DNA from: Dyella sp. AtDHG13
GTDB taxonomy: Bacteria; Pseudomonadota; Gammaproteobacteria; Xanthomonadales; Rhodanobacteraceae
Direction: 5' to 3'
Length of the DNA stretch: 64,000 bases
NCBI RefSeq assembly: GCF_003201105.1
Contig: NZ_QICJ01000018.1
Location: 17,691-81,690 of the forward strand
Translations under genes and position numbers: made by a program
Part shown: positions 8,256-16,944 of the stretch, one piece after another
How positions within the stretch are numbered: the stretch's first letter is position 1
How the letters are laid out: every line of letters begins with the position of its first letter
The notes under the pieces: model-generated
What the model was told of the DNA's origin: nothing
Databases searched by the model: none
Seen by the model: only the letters and a program-made list of their open reading frames with translations

Positions 8256-9401
8256 TTGATCATTCAACCCACCAGTCTCGCGGCCCTTGCCTGGGCCGGC
8301 GCCGCGTCCGGCAGCGCCGCGGAGAGCTGGCGCATCGGTACCGTGCTGTCCGCGCGTCCGCTGGGGATCAATCCCGACGGCATGATGGTGCTGCAGATCG
8401 GCGCGCTGGCCGTGGAAACCGAGGCGCCGAAAGGCCAGCTGCCCTCGCAGTTCCAGGTGCGCGTGCTCACCCTGGGCGCGCAGCCCATGCTGGAAGTGAT
8501 CAGCCCGCAGACGCCCGAGCCGGCCACGCAACTGGCCATGCGCGAGCGCCTGCCGCAGCAGAACGGCTACGCGCCGCTGCTGGCCACGCTCGATGCCCTG
8601 TCCCAGCGACCGGCGCTGCGCCAGCTGCCCGCCTACCTGCGCCCGGCGCTGGCCATGCTGGAGCACGGCGTGCGCACGCCGGCCGAGATCACCCGCGGCG
8701 AAGGCCTGGAAGAAGCCATCAAGCGCAGCGGCCTGTTTCTGGAATCACAGCTGGCCGAACCGCAGCTGGACATGGCGGGCCTGAGCCAGGAGGACTGGAA
8801 AGGGGCGCTGCTTCGCCTGGCCAGCCTGCTCGACGACTACCTGCCGACGCGCCGCCCGGCCCCGGCCTCCACCGCCAGCGAAACACCGCCGCCGCTGCAG
8901 CAGCGCGGCCTGCAGGCGCAGCCGCGCGCGATGCTGCCGCTGGCCCTGCTGGACGACGACGTGGATGCCCTGCTCAGCCGCCTGCACGGCGAAGTCCACG
9001 CGGCGCTGGCCCGCGTGGAAGTGGCGCAGCTGGAGGCCACCACGACATCCGCCTGGATGATCGAGATTCCGCTGCAGGGCGAGAACGGGCACGACATCCT
9101 GCAAGTGCAGGTGCAACAACATGGCGAGGCCGACAGCGGTTCCTCGTGGACTTTCGGCTTCGCCATCGACCTGCCGGCGCTCGGGCCCATCCATGGCGAG
9201 CTGCAGTTGCGCGGGCTGCGCCTGTCGGTGCGGCTGTGGGCCGAGCGCATCGACACCGTGCACCGGCTGGAGCAGCAGTTCGGCACGCTGCGGCAGGCGC
9301 TCTCCGCCAGCGGCCTCACGCTCGACCAGCTCAGTTGCCAGCAGGGCATGCCGCAGTCGACCGGCCAGCACAGCGCGATCCTGCTGAGGACCACCGCATG
9401 A
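8256..9401 (+). CDS. FliK-like protein with hook-length-control C-terminal domain
   Basis: A 381-residue protein. Its C-terminal third (about 275-370) has the Flg_hook pattern of FliK: LGPIHGELQLRGLRLSVRLW, then RLEQQFGTLRQALSASGL and LDQLSCQQG. The start is the TTG at 8256, six bases after AAGGAG; no ATG fits. It is separate from the main fliK (32727-33911), overlaps the following FlhB-like gene by ATGA, and has its own sigma-28 promoter. The context suggests a late regulator or accessory of export switching (FliK and FlhB C-domain act together), but the function is inferred from family and pairing only. Confidence 0.82.
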   Translation: MIIQPTSLAALAWAGAASGSAAESWRIGTVLSARPLGINPDGMMVLQIGALAVETEAPKGQLPSQFQVRVLTLGAQPMLEVISPQTPEPATQLAMRERLPQQNGYAPLLATLDALSQRPALRQLPAYLRPALAMLEHGVRTPAEITRGEGLEEAIKRSGLFLESQLAEPQLDMAGLSQEDWKGALLRLASLLDDYLPTRRPAPASTASETPPPLQQRGLQAQPRAMLPLALLDDDVDALLSRLHGEVHAALARVEVAQLEATTTSAWMIEIPLQGENGHDILQVQVQQHGEADSGSSWTFGFAIDLPALGPIHGELQLRGLRLSVRLWAERIDTVHRLEQQFGTLRQALSASGLTLDQLSCQQGMPQSTGQHSAILLRTTA

Positions 9402-9673
9402 GCCAGGCACTGCCTCCCGCACGGCGGCGCGTCACCCTGCGTCTTTCCGGCGGCCCGAACGATGCGCCCGCCACGCCGGTCGCGCTGGCGCCCGAATCGC
9501 TGGAGACGCTGCTCGCGCGCGCCCGCGCGCTGGGCATTCCGCTGCATCAGGATCCGCAGATGGCCGCGCTGCTCGCCTCGCTGCGACTGCGCCAGGAAGT
9601 GCCCGCCACGCTCTACGCCGCCGCCGCCGCGGTGATGGCCTGCATTTACGACGCCGCCGAAGCCGAGCACTGA
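9398..9673 (+). CDS. Small FlhB C-terminal-domain-like protein (EscU/YscU/HrcU family)
   Basis: A 91-residue protein that resembles only the cytoplasmic tail of FlhB: LETLLARARALGIPLHQDPQ, ALLASLRLRQEVPATLYAAA and VMACIYDA correspond to the segment after the NPTH cleavage site. It has no membrane helices and no NPTH motif. The start codon overlaps the stop of the FliK-like gene. Proteins of this kind (FhlB/YlqH type) can partly replace the FlhB C-terminal fragment in other bacteria, so a role in export specificity switching is plausible. Confidence 0.85.
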   Translation: MSQALPPARRRVTLRLSGGPNDAPATPVALAPESLETLLARARALGIPLHQDPQMAALLASLRLRQEVPATLYAAAAAVMACIYDAAEAEH

Positions 9674-10057
9674 TATCGGCCGCTGCACGCGACGTCGCAT
9701 GTGCATGACCTGTTGCTTGCCGTCGATACGGAAAAACACGCACGACATGCCCGCCATTTTCCGCAAGCGGCGCGCGATGCGTTCGCCCGCATGCGTCGTT
9801 GTTCAAGCAGCGGCAAAAACCGACAACGCCATCAGCCGAAATTAGCCGCGTTGTAGGCCGACGCCTCTTGGCCCGCCTCGGCCAGCGCACACAGACTACG
9901 CAAGCCGACGCACACGTCGGCAACACCGTCTGCAACGAACGAATCCCGGCATGTCGGGGGCTTCGTCGTGAACGACGCTCCGCAGACCCAAGCGAAAACC
10001 TGGCGTATACGCGCATCGCGGCACCACGGCGCGGCGCCAGCTGCATAAGGAAAGACC
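9674..10057. other. Intergenic region before the outer-membrane protein gene
   Basis: 384 bases with no supportable gene. A small hairpin CCGACG-CACA-CGTCGG lies near 9908-9923, and TAAGGAAAG just before 10058 is the ribosome-binding site of the next gene. No clear sigma-28 or sigma-54 box was found here. Confidence 0.5.
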
Positions 10058-11119
10058 ATGGCTCATCAAACGGAACGCCCGGCCCGCTGGCTGGCGACAC
10101 TTGCCCTGCTCCCACTGTTCTGCGCCGGAGCGCACGCCGAAAATGCCGGCAGCGACGCGGCAACGGCAAGCACCCAGTCGCCATCGGCATCGGCGGATTG
10201 CGCCCACTTCTACGCCGACATCAATGCCGACCTGAAGGCCGAGGTGAAGGCAGGCTGCAAACCCACCGAAGCGCAGATCGGCCAGCTGATGAACAACCCG
10301 GTGGCCAACCTGGTCATGTTCCCCTTGCAGAACGACTACACGCGCGTCAAAGGTGGGCCGATCGACAACTACAAGGATGTGAACCGCACCCAATTCATCC
10401 CGACGTTTCCGGTCAAGCTCAGCGACGACTGGAACCTGATCAACCGCATTTCCTTTCCCCTGGTGAGCGAGCCGGTCAACAAGCACATCGGCGGCCTGTT
10501 CGGCGATACGCCGCAGCAGATCGCGCAGGATCCCAGGACCGCGTCCGTCATCAACGACCCCTTCAGCCGTACCACCGGCATGGGCGACATCACCTACGTG
10601 GGCCTGGTGGCGCCGTCGCAGACGACGAAGCTGAGCAATGGCGGCGCGCTGGTCTGGGGCGTGGGCGCCACCGTGATGTTTCCCACCGCCAGCCAGGCCG
10701 TGCTCGGCACCGGCAAGTACTCCGCCGGTCCCACCGCCGTGCTCGCCTACCTGGGCAAGGACTGGACCGCCGGCGTGTTCCCGCAGCAGTGGTGGTCGTT
10801 CGCGTCCAGCAAGAAGAACCGCGCCGACGTGAACATGACCAACATCCAGTACTTCATCCAGCGCAAGCTGGACGACGCGGGCAAGTGGCACATCGGCATG
10901 TCGCCCAACATCGCCATCAACTGGAACGCCCAAGGCGGCGGCAACAAGGTCAACCTGCCCATTGGCCTGGGCGTGAACTACACCACCACGCTGGCCGGCA
11001 TTCCCATCAAGTACGGCGTCGAGGTGCAGTACTCCGTGATCCAGCAATCGTCCATGCCGGGCGCGCGCTGGAACTACCGTTTCGTCATTCTTCCGGCGGT
11101 GCCGAAGTTCCTGCTCTGA
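10058..11119 (+). CDS. Putative outer-membrane beta-barrel protein
   Basis: A 353-residue exported protein. The N-terminus is a signal peptide (RWLATLALLPLFCAGAHA, cleavage near residue 27). A short cysteine-containing segment (CAHFYADINADLKAEVKAGC) precedes alternating strands rich in aromatic residues, ending in WNYRFVILPAVPKFLL, which resembles the final strand of a porin-like barrel. It resembles proteins annotated as putative transporters. It converges with the beta-barrel gene at 11264 and has no link to motility that I can see. Substrate unknown. Confidence 0.75.
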   Translation: MAHQTERPARWLATLALLPLFCAGAHAENAGSDAATASTQSPSASADCAHFYADINADLKAEVKAGCKPTEAQIGQLMNNPVANLVMFPLQNDYTRVKGGPIDNYKDVNRTQFIPTFPVKLSDDWNLINRISFPLVSEPVNKHIGGLFGDTPQQIAQDPRTASVINDPFSRTTGMGDITYVGLVAPSQTTKLSNGGALVWGVGATVMFPTASQAVLGTGKYSAGPTAVLAYLGKDWTAGVFPQQWWSFASSKKNRADVNMTNIQYFIQRKLDDAGKWHIGMSPNIAINWNAQGGGNKVNLPIGLGVNYTTTLAGIPIKYGVEVQYSVIQQSSMPGARWNYRFVILPAVPKFLL

Positions 11120-11176
11120 CGCCTTGCTAGGCTATCGTGCAGAAGCCCGTTCAACATCTCGCATAAACGCCTATAT

Positions 11177-11218
11177 CCCTCACCGTCATTCCGGCGAAAG
11201 CCGGAATGACGGTGAGGG
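11177..11218. terminator. Perfect 19-bp hairpin with GAAA loop between convergent genes
   Basis: CCCTCACCGTCATTCCGGC (11177-11195), GAAA, and its exact complement (11200-11218). It lies between two convergent genes and would work in both directions. It is a solo copy of the hairpin used in the paired-palindrome repeats and is itself flanked by imperfect inverted repeats (GTTCAACATCTCGC near 11150 and GAGATTTTGAAC near 11238). Confidence 0.7.
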
Positions 11219-11263
11219 AATTCGGCGCTCGCGTGAGATTTTGAACAGGCCCCAGGACCTCGA

Positions 11264-12208
11264 TCAGAGCGAAATCGTCGCCGACAACAGGGCCGGGTTG
11301 CCCTGCGTGCGGTTCTTCACGTCGAATTCGTGCAGCCAGCGCAGCGAAAATTCGACCTGGCCGCCCTGCCATTTCTTCAGATAGTTGACCATGGGGCCGA
11401 ACGACAAGGCGCGCCCCTTGAAGCCGTTGAGGCGATCCGCGAGCGGGCCGGTGTCCTTGTCGATCTGGTCGATCCAGCCGCCCACCGCACCCACGCCCCA
11501 GCCGCTGGGAAAGCGCTGCACCAGCAGCGAATCCAGGTGGAACACCGAGCCGTTCTGGTAGTCGGTCGCATTGTCCTTGGTATAGAAGTCCACGCCGACC
11601 GTGGTGCTCCACTCCAGCGAGCCCTGGTTGAACAACTGCGTATAGCCCACGGTGGGCGTGAAGACCCAGGTATTGAGGCTGGTGTTGGCCAGTTGCCCCT
11701 TCTTGTAGTCGCCGGTCGGTGCCTCGACATACAGCGCCAGCGACAGGTGCTGCGTCTGGCTGAAATGGTGGCTGGCGATCACCGGCACGAAGGTCATGTC
11801 GTACAGGCCCGTCGCGCTGTCGTGCACGCTGCGATGCAACTGCCCCAGGTCCAGGTCGGCGGTCACGCCCACGTAGGCAAAGGGCAGCTCGACCATCGAG
11901 GCGAAATTCCACGACGACGGCTTGGTGTTCCAGATGTACATGCCTACCGCCGTCGCCAGCTGGAACTCGGCCTTGATGCCCAACGACGATCCGCCGCCGG
12001 TCAAAGGAACTTCCTTCGATCCGCTGATATCGCCGCTGTAGTACGCGTAACCGAGCTGCCAGTTCCAGCCTGGTGTGGGCGGCACCAGGCCGGAGTACGA
12101 GGCCGCCTGCATGCCGGTGATCGAACGCCCGACGCCGCCTTCCGTCGCGTAGGCCGGCAGGCTCGCGATGGCGGCCAGCGCGAGGAAAACCGAGAGAAAT
12201 CGCTTCAT
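11264..12208 (-). CDS. Outer-membrane protein, MetA-pathway phenol-degradation (SphA-like) family
   Basis: A 314-residue protein with a signal peptide (MKRFLSVFLALAAIASLPAYA, cut near residue 21) followed by a mature start TEGGVGRSITGMQAASYSGL typical of this transporter-like beta-barrel family. Strand motifs such as WQLGYAYYSGD, YVEAPTGDYKKGQ and WVFTPTVGYTQLF recur, and the protein ends in PALLSATISL. The family is often encoded near genes for aromatic or hydrophobic substrate use; here there is no such context. The upstream region 12209-12280 has nested GTCAGC/GCTGAC repeats that could be an operator. Confidence 0.8.
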   Translation of the reverse strand: MKRFLSVFLALAAIASLPAYATEGGVGRSITGMQAASYSGLVPPTPGWNWQLGYAYYSGDISGSKEVPLTGGGSSLGIKAEFQLATAVGMYIWNTKPSSWNFASMVELPFAYVGVTADLDLGQLHRSVHDSATGLYDMTFVPVIASHHFSQTQHLSLALYVEAPTGDYKKGQLANTSLNTWVFTPTVGYTQLFNQGSLEWSTTVGVDFYTKDNATDYQNGSVFHLDSLLVQRFPSGWGVGAVGGWIDQIDKDTGPLADRLNGFKGRALSFGPMVNYLKKWQGGQVEFSLRWLHEFDVKNRTQGNPALLSATISL

Positions 12209-12250
12209 AAAATAATCGCTATGGATATTGACAGTGAACGCTGAACATTT

Positions 12251-12280
12251 GCGTCAGGTAAAGCTGACGCTTGAGTCAGC
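12251..12280. promoter_or_regulatory. Overlapping inverted repeats upstream of the beta-barrel gene
   Basis: GCGTCAG-N6-CTGACGC (12251-12270) overlaps a second dyad CTGACGCTTGAGTCAG. The three half-sites are spaced like an operator or a short hairpin, 43-72 bases upstream of the minus-strand ATG at 12208. The rest of 12281-12480 holds no gene that I can support. Confidence 0.4.
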
Positions 12281-12480
12281 GTGGCTGTCCGTGCGATAGC
12301 GAACAAGCGAAAATCCACCTACGGTGGATACGTAGAATTACGGATGTGCGCCGACATCCTTCGCTTACAGGAGGATGGGCGAAAACCGATGATAGCTGTA
12401 GGGCTTCCTGCCGCGCAGTCAGACGATGCCCGTCACTGGGCCCGCGCGCTGCGCATTCGCTGACGCCCTCGAGAAAAACC

Positions 12481-14415
12481 CTACGCGACGGCGGCGCCAC
12501 CTTCAGGTATGCGTGCGATGGCCTGTTGCGCGGCCTGCTCCAGCGAACGCACTACTTCGTTGACGTCGGCATTCGCCGGCAAGGCCGCCTCGGCCGTCAC
12601 CAGCGGTTCGGAGAACAGCACGCCAACGATGCATGCCTTGGGAATGCGGTCGCGCACCAGGGCCACGGCGTCATCGAAGCTGCCGCGCTCCTCCACCGGG
12701 GCCGTACTCACCACATAGGCCATCGAGACAGCGTCCGGCGTGGCATCGGGATGCGGCTCCGCCTCGAAGGCAGCGAAATCCTCGATGGACAGATGGCGCG
12801 CGTCGATATGCAGGTCGCGCAGGATGCGCGTGAGTAGCTCGGTCGCCAGGTCATCGGCCACCGACCCCAAGCCCAGGCACAGCACCACCGAACCCGCGGG
12901 CACGCTCAGCGGCCCTTGCCAGCGGCCGAAGGCATCTTCGCGATGTTGCCGCAGGCTGCGGCCGATGCTCGTGTCCTCGAGCACGGATGCGCGCCGCCGC
13001 CAGCGCGTCCACTTGCTTTCGTGGCTGTCCAGCGCCTCCACCACCGTCACGATGGTTCGCTTCACCGACTGCTGCTGCACCGTATTGATCGCGCCCGCGA
13101 CCAGGTCCACGCGCGCCAGCTGCAGCGCCGGCAACAGCACGGCATCGCAGTAGGCCGCAAAACTCTTGCGCTTGAGGAAGTCGCGCGCCTCGCTGATGAT
13201 CTCGCCCGCGTCGCCCGATAGCGCACGCTGGTACACGCGCTGCGGCATGGTGAGCGCCGGTGCGTCGCCCAGCAGGATATTGAGCAGGTCCAGCGCCTTC
13301 ACGTGGCGGCCCGCCACCACCAGGCACAGCGTGAGCGGCGTGGACATGAGCAGGCCCACCGGCCCCCACAGCCAGCTCCAGAAGATCGCCGCCACCACCA
13401 CCGCCAGCGGCGAAAGCCCCGTCGTGTGTCCGTAGAGGAACGGCTCGATGAGCTGCGACACCACGACTTCTACCAAAAGGTAGAGCACCACCGTCATCGC
13501 CAGCAGCGACCAGCCCGGCGCCACCGCCGCGGCAAACACACTCACCAGCGCCGCCACCATCCACACGCCGATATAGGGCACGAAGCGCATGGCGGCGGTC
13601 AGCGCGCCCCACAGCGGCGCATTGGGAACGCCGATCACCATCAGGCCCAGCCAGATCGCCACGCCCACGCCGACGTTGACCGAGAACGTGGAAAGGAAGA
13701 AGCGCGACAGCCGCTCGCCGGCATCGTTGATCGCGGCCGTGGTCGCGCGCAGGTCGGTGCCGCCCGCCAGCCGGATGAAGCGATCGCGCAGCGATTCGTG
13801 TTCCAGCAGTACGAAGATCAACACCACCAGCACGATGCCCGCGGTTTCCAGCGGCACCCATGCGGTGGCCAGCACGCGGGTGACGATGACCATCGGCGAG
13901 GACGACGCCTTCGCCGGCGCCTCGACCGGCTTGGGCGCTGCCGGCGCACTAGTGAGATAGGGCGGCGCCACCACCAGCGGCGCCGCCGTGCTGGCGGCGG
14001 GCGCGGCGCCCTGCCCTGCATCGCCGATCACCTTGCCGAGTTCGCCGTTCAAGAAGTCCAGGCGCCCCAGCGTTTCCTGGCGCAGCGACTGCACCTTGCT
14101 GCGAATGGTCACTTCGTATTGCGGCAGGCTGCGAGCCACGTGCACCACCTGCGAGCCGATGATGGTGGTCAGGCCGGTGACGACCACCACCAGCGCGACG
14201 ACCGTGATCAGCACCGACGGCCCGTGACCCAGCCCGACGTGCCGGCACAGCCGCACCCACGGCGCCACCAGCAGGCTGAGGAAGAACGCCAGCACGATCG
14301 GCACCAGCACTTCCCGCCCGAAGTACAGCAAGGCCAGCACGCAGGCCGCGGCGACGATGACCACCGCACGCTGGCTCGCCGACGCGGCGGGCAGGACAGG
14401 CTGTTGCGACGACAT
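12481..14415 (-). CDS. AI-2E family transporter (PerM-type permease)
   Basis: An integral inner-membrane protein of 644 residues. It opens with the family signature: a first helix pair AVVIVAAACVLALLYFGREV and VPIVLAFFLSLLVAPWV, then LITVVALVVVVTGL, and later helices IGVWMVAALVSVFAAAVAPG and WGPVGLLMSTPLTLCLVVAG. A cytoplasmic C-terminal extension of about 270 residues follows the last helix, longer than in minimal family members. The ATG at 14415 has the ribosome-binding site AAGGAAAGG; the open frame upstream of it is not used. It lies next to, but has no evident function in, the chemotaxis genes. Transport of AI-2 is a family name, not shown here. Confidence 0.88.
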   Translation of the reverse strand: MSSQQPVLPAASASQRAVVIVAAACVLALLYFGREVLVPIVLAFFLSLLVAPWVRLCRHVGLGHGPSVLITVVALVVVVTGLTTIIGSQVVHVARSLPQYEVTIRSKVQSLRQETLGRLDFLNGELGKVIGDAGQGAAPAASTAAPLVVAPPYLTSAPAAPKPVEAPAKASSSPMVIVTRVLATAWVPLETAGIVLVVLIFVLLEHESLRDRFIRLAGGTDLRATTAAINDAGERLSRFFLSTFSVNVGVGVAIWLGLMVIGVPNAPLWGALTAAMRFVPYIGVWMVAALVSVFAAAVAPGWSLLAMTVVLYLLVEVVVSQLIEPFLYGHTTGLSPLAVVVAAIFWSWLWGPVGLLMSTPLTLCLVVAGRHVKALDLLNILLGDAPALTMPQRVYQRALSGDAGEIISEARDFLKRKSFAAYCDAVLLPALQLARVDLVAGAINTVQQQSVKRTIVTVVEALDSHESKWTRWRRRASVLEDTSIGRSLRQHREDAFGRWQGPLSVPAGSVVLCLGLGSVADDLATELLTRILRDLHIDARHLSIEDFAAFEAEPHPDATPDAVSMAYVVSTAPVEERGSFDDAVALVRDRIPKACIVGVLFSEPLVTAEAALPANADVNEVVRSLEQAAQQAIARIPEGGAAVA

Positions 14416-14521
14416 GGGCTGGGTTCCTTTCCTTGGCTGACGCGATCGGGGCAACGTTCGTCGCCCCGGCGTCCAAGGATAGCCGCGCCCGATGACGGAT
14501 GGATCAGCGCCTGTTAACGCC

Positions 14522-14983
14522 CTACGCCGCCTCGTGCTCCAGCGGCAGGCGGCACAGACGCCGCACGTCAAGAAGTGCCACGAATCCGCCCTGCGCGGGC
14601 AGCACGCCGGTGACGGGATCGTCCTCGCGCGCGGCGCCGCCCGGCAGCGGCGGCGCGATGTCGGCCGCACTGGCCGAGAGCAGGTCGCCCACCGCGTCCA
14701 CGCGGATGCCGACCAGGTGCGCGCCATAGGCGAGCATCACCAGGCGCACCTGGAAGGGATCCGCGCGCCCCTCTTCCGGCAGGCCGAGACGGCGGCGGCC
14801 ATCCAGCACGGGCACGATGCGGCCGCGCAGATGGCGGATGCCGAGCACGTCCGAGGACGATCCCGGCACCGGCGTCAGCTCGCCGTCGCGCAGCACTTCG
14901 CTCACCTGGGTCAGCGGCGCCGCATACATCTGCCCGCCGATGCGGAAGGACAGCCAGTCTTCGGTGTGGTGTGCCTTGGTCAT
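14522..14983 (-). CDS. cheW: Chemotaxis coupling protein CheW (second system)
   Basis: A 153-residue CheW-domain protein starting MTKAHHTEDWLSFRIGGQMY, with VLGIRHLRGRIVPVLDGRRR and VGIRVDAVGDLL. The ATG at 14983 has AGGGGAG upstream; the open frame beyond it is not conserved-looking. It follows motD by 52 bases and closes the cheA-motC-motD-cheW segment, as in Pseudomonas and Xanthomonas. The sequence is divergent compared with the first CheW. Confidence 0.9.
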   Translation of the reverse strand: MTKAHHTEDWLSFRIGGQMYAAPLTQVSEVLRDGELTPVPGSSSDVLGIRHLRGRIVPVLDGRRRLGLPEEGRADPFQVRLVMLAYGAHLVGIRVDAVGDLLSASAADIAPPLPGGAAREDDPVTGVLPAQGGFVALLDVRRLCRLPLEHEAA

Positions 14984-15035
14984 GACACGGACTCCCCTGC
15001 GATGGCCTTGACGGCCCGTGCTACAGCTATGCAAT

Positions 15036-16187
15036 TCATGGGCCATGCTCGGGCGACGCCACGTGCGCCGCGCCGATGGTGAGGGTGCCGGCGGCCGCTT
15101 CGGGCAGCGCCGACTGCGGCGCAAGGTCCGGCCGCGTGTCGCTGTCCTGCTGCGCGGTGCGCACCGGCCTGGCGAGGATCACCTTGTTCACCGGCACGTC
15201 TTCCGTTGGCCGGGGCGCGACGACTTCCACCGTCGGCGCGGGCTTGGCCGCTGCCGGCTTGGCCGCTGCGATGACCGGGGCGGCCACCGGCGCGGCGGAC
15301 GTCGCCGGTGCCGGCGTGCCGTTGTCGTCGGCCGTCAGCTGGCCGTTCTGCAGATCGTTGAGCAGGCGCTTGGGCGCGCCCTCTTCGCTCAGCACCACGA
15401 TCAGCACGCGGCGATTGTGGTTGCGGCCGTCCGCCGTGGCGTTGTCGGCGGCGGGCCGGTACTCGCCCCAGCCCATGATGCCCAGCCGCGCCGGGTCCAC
15501 GCCCTGCTCAGAAAACAACCGCGCCACGCTGGCCGCGCGCGCGGCGGACAGTTCCCAGTTGGAGGGATACAGCGCGGTGTTGATGGGCCTGTCGTCCGTA
15601 TAGCCCTCGATGCGCACCGCGTTCGGGAACGGCTTGAGGATGGACGCCATGTTGTCGAGGATCTCGTTCGCCTCCGGCGACAGCTTCGCCACGCCGCTGG
15701 AAAACAGGATGTCGGTGCGCAGCTCGATCTCCAGCCACGAGGTGGTCTTGCGCACGATCACCATCTGCTTGTCGATCAGCGGTTGCAGCGCGCGCTGCAC
15801 CTGATCGCGGATCGATTCCAGGTTGCGCCGCTCCTGCGTCTGCGAAGCTGCGCGCGTATCGACCGCCCGCACCAGCTGCGGCGGCGCCGGAATCGGCACG
15901 TTCACCGGCGTGGTCGCGGCGCCCGGCTGGGACGCGGGCGAGGCGATGGCGGGGTCGACGTTGTGCGGCTGCACGCGCGTCTGCGGCATCGGCGCGATCA
16001 CGTGGCTGGAGCCGTTGAACGCCTCGATGATGGAGTTGGACATCACGCGGTACTTGCCCTCGTTCACCACCGACACCGCGTACATCACCACGAAGAAGGC
16101 GAGCAGTAGCGTCATCAGGTCGGCATAGGGAATGGCCCATGCCTCGTGGTTGACGTGTTCCTCGTGATGTTTCTTCTTCCTGGCCAC
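15036..16187 (-). CDS. motD: Flagellar stator protein MotD (MotB-like)
   Basis: A 383-residue MotB-family stator subunit. It begins with a charged cytoplasmic tail MARKKKHHEEHVNHEAWAIP; the single TM helix (about 22-42, YADLMTLLLAFFVVMYAV) carries the proton-binding aspartate in PYADL. The OmpA-like peptidoglycan-binding domain (about 155-265) includes VRIEGYTDDRPIN, WELSAARAASVARL and RRVLIVV. A proline/alanine-rich tail of about 100 residues follows, longer than in typical MotB. It starts 15 bases after motC ends. Confidence 0.93.
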   Translation of the reverse strand: MARKKKHHEEHVNHEAWAIPYADLMTLLLAFFVVMYAVSVVNEGKYRVMSNSIIEAFNGSSHVIAPMPQTRVQPHNVDPAIASPASQPGAATTPVNVPIPAPPQLVRAVDTRAASQTQERRNLESIRDQVQRALQPLIDKQMVIVRKTTSWLEIELRTDILFSSGVAKLSPEANEILDNMASILKPFPNAVRIEGYTDDRPINTALYPSNWELSAARAASVARLFSEQGVDPARLGIMGWGEYRPAADNATADGRNHNRRVLIVVLSEEGAPKRLLNDLQNGQLTADDNGTPAPATSAAPVAAPVIAAAKPAAAKPAPTVEVVAPRPTEDVPVNKVILARPVRTAQQDSDTRPDLAPQSALPEAAAGTLTIGAAHVASPEHGP

Positions 16188-16202
16188 GATGCGTCGTCCC
16201 GG

Positions 16203-16943
16203 TTACGCGAGATAACCCTGCAGCTTCGCCTCGATCTGGCGCGGGTTCGCGCCCTCGGCGATGGCTACCAGGCCTTCGATCAGGATTTCGCGCATCTGCG
16301 TCTGCTTGTGGATCAGGCCTTTCAGGCGCGCGGCCATCGGCAGCATCAGCAGGTTGGCCAGCGCCACGCCGTAGATGGTGGCGACGAAGGCGGCGGCGAT
16401 GCCGTGGCCGAGCTTGCTCGGGTCGGCGAGGTTCTGCATCACCGCCATCAGGCCCATCACCGCGCCGATGATGCCCATGGTGGGCGAGAAGATGCCGGCG
16501 CTCTCGAACACCTTGGCGGCGACCAGATCATGGTGCTCGCGCGCGCCCACTTCCACTTCCAGCACGCCGCGGATGGCCTCCGGCTCGCTGCCGTCCACCA
16601 GCAGTTGCAGGCCCTTGCGGGTGAAGGTGTCGTTCTCCGAATCGATCTGCGGCTCCAGGCCGAGCAGGCCCTGGCGGCGCGAGATCTCGCTCCAGCCGAC
16701 GATGCGGCTGATCAGGTCGGACGGCTGGTGCTGCGGCGGCCGGTACACCAGCGGGAACATCGACATGGCGTGCTTGAGCACCTTGCCGGAGTTCTGCACC
16801 AGCAGCGCGGCGATGGTGCCGAGGAACACGATGACGAACGCGGCGGGGTTCCACAGCGCTTCCACGCTGGAACCCTTGAGGATGGTGCCGACGATCACGA
16901 CCACGAAGGCCAGGATCGTGCCGATGAGACTTACCAGGTCCAT
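16203..16943 (-). CDS. motC: Flagellar stator protein MotC (MotA-like)
   Basis: A 246-residue MotA/TolQ/ExbB-family membrane protein with four expected helices: SLIGTILAFVVVIVGTILKG, FVIVFLGTIAALL, PTMGIIGAVMGLMAVM and AFVATIYGVALANLLMLP. The cytoplasmic loop has the charged region RRQGLLGLEPQ that contacts FliG in MotA. It lies 1 base after the second cheA. MotC/MotD is the only stator pair in the window; a MotAB pair may be elsewhere. Confidence 0.94.
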   Translation of the reverse strand: MDLVSLIGTILAFVVVIVGTILKGSSVEALWNPAAFVIVFLGTIAALLVQNSGKVLKHAMSMFPLVYRPPQHQPSDLISRIVGWSEISRRQGLLGLEPQIDSENDTFTRKGLQLLVDGSEPEAIRGVLEVEVGAREHHDLVAAKVFESAGIFSPTMGIIGAVMGLMAVMQNLADPSKLGHGIAAAFVATIYGVALANLLMLPMAARLKGLIHKQTQMREILIEGLVAIAEGANPRQIEAKLQGYLA

Positions 16944-16944
16944 G

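Noticed and set aside
12281..12463. A 60-residue plus-strand frame between the beta-barrel and permease genes
   Set aside because: No ribosome-binding site, no recognisable motif, and codon use unlike the neighbours. A chance frame is the simplest reading.
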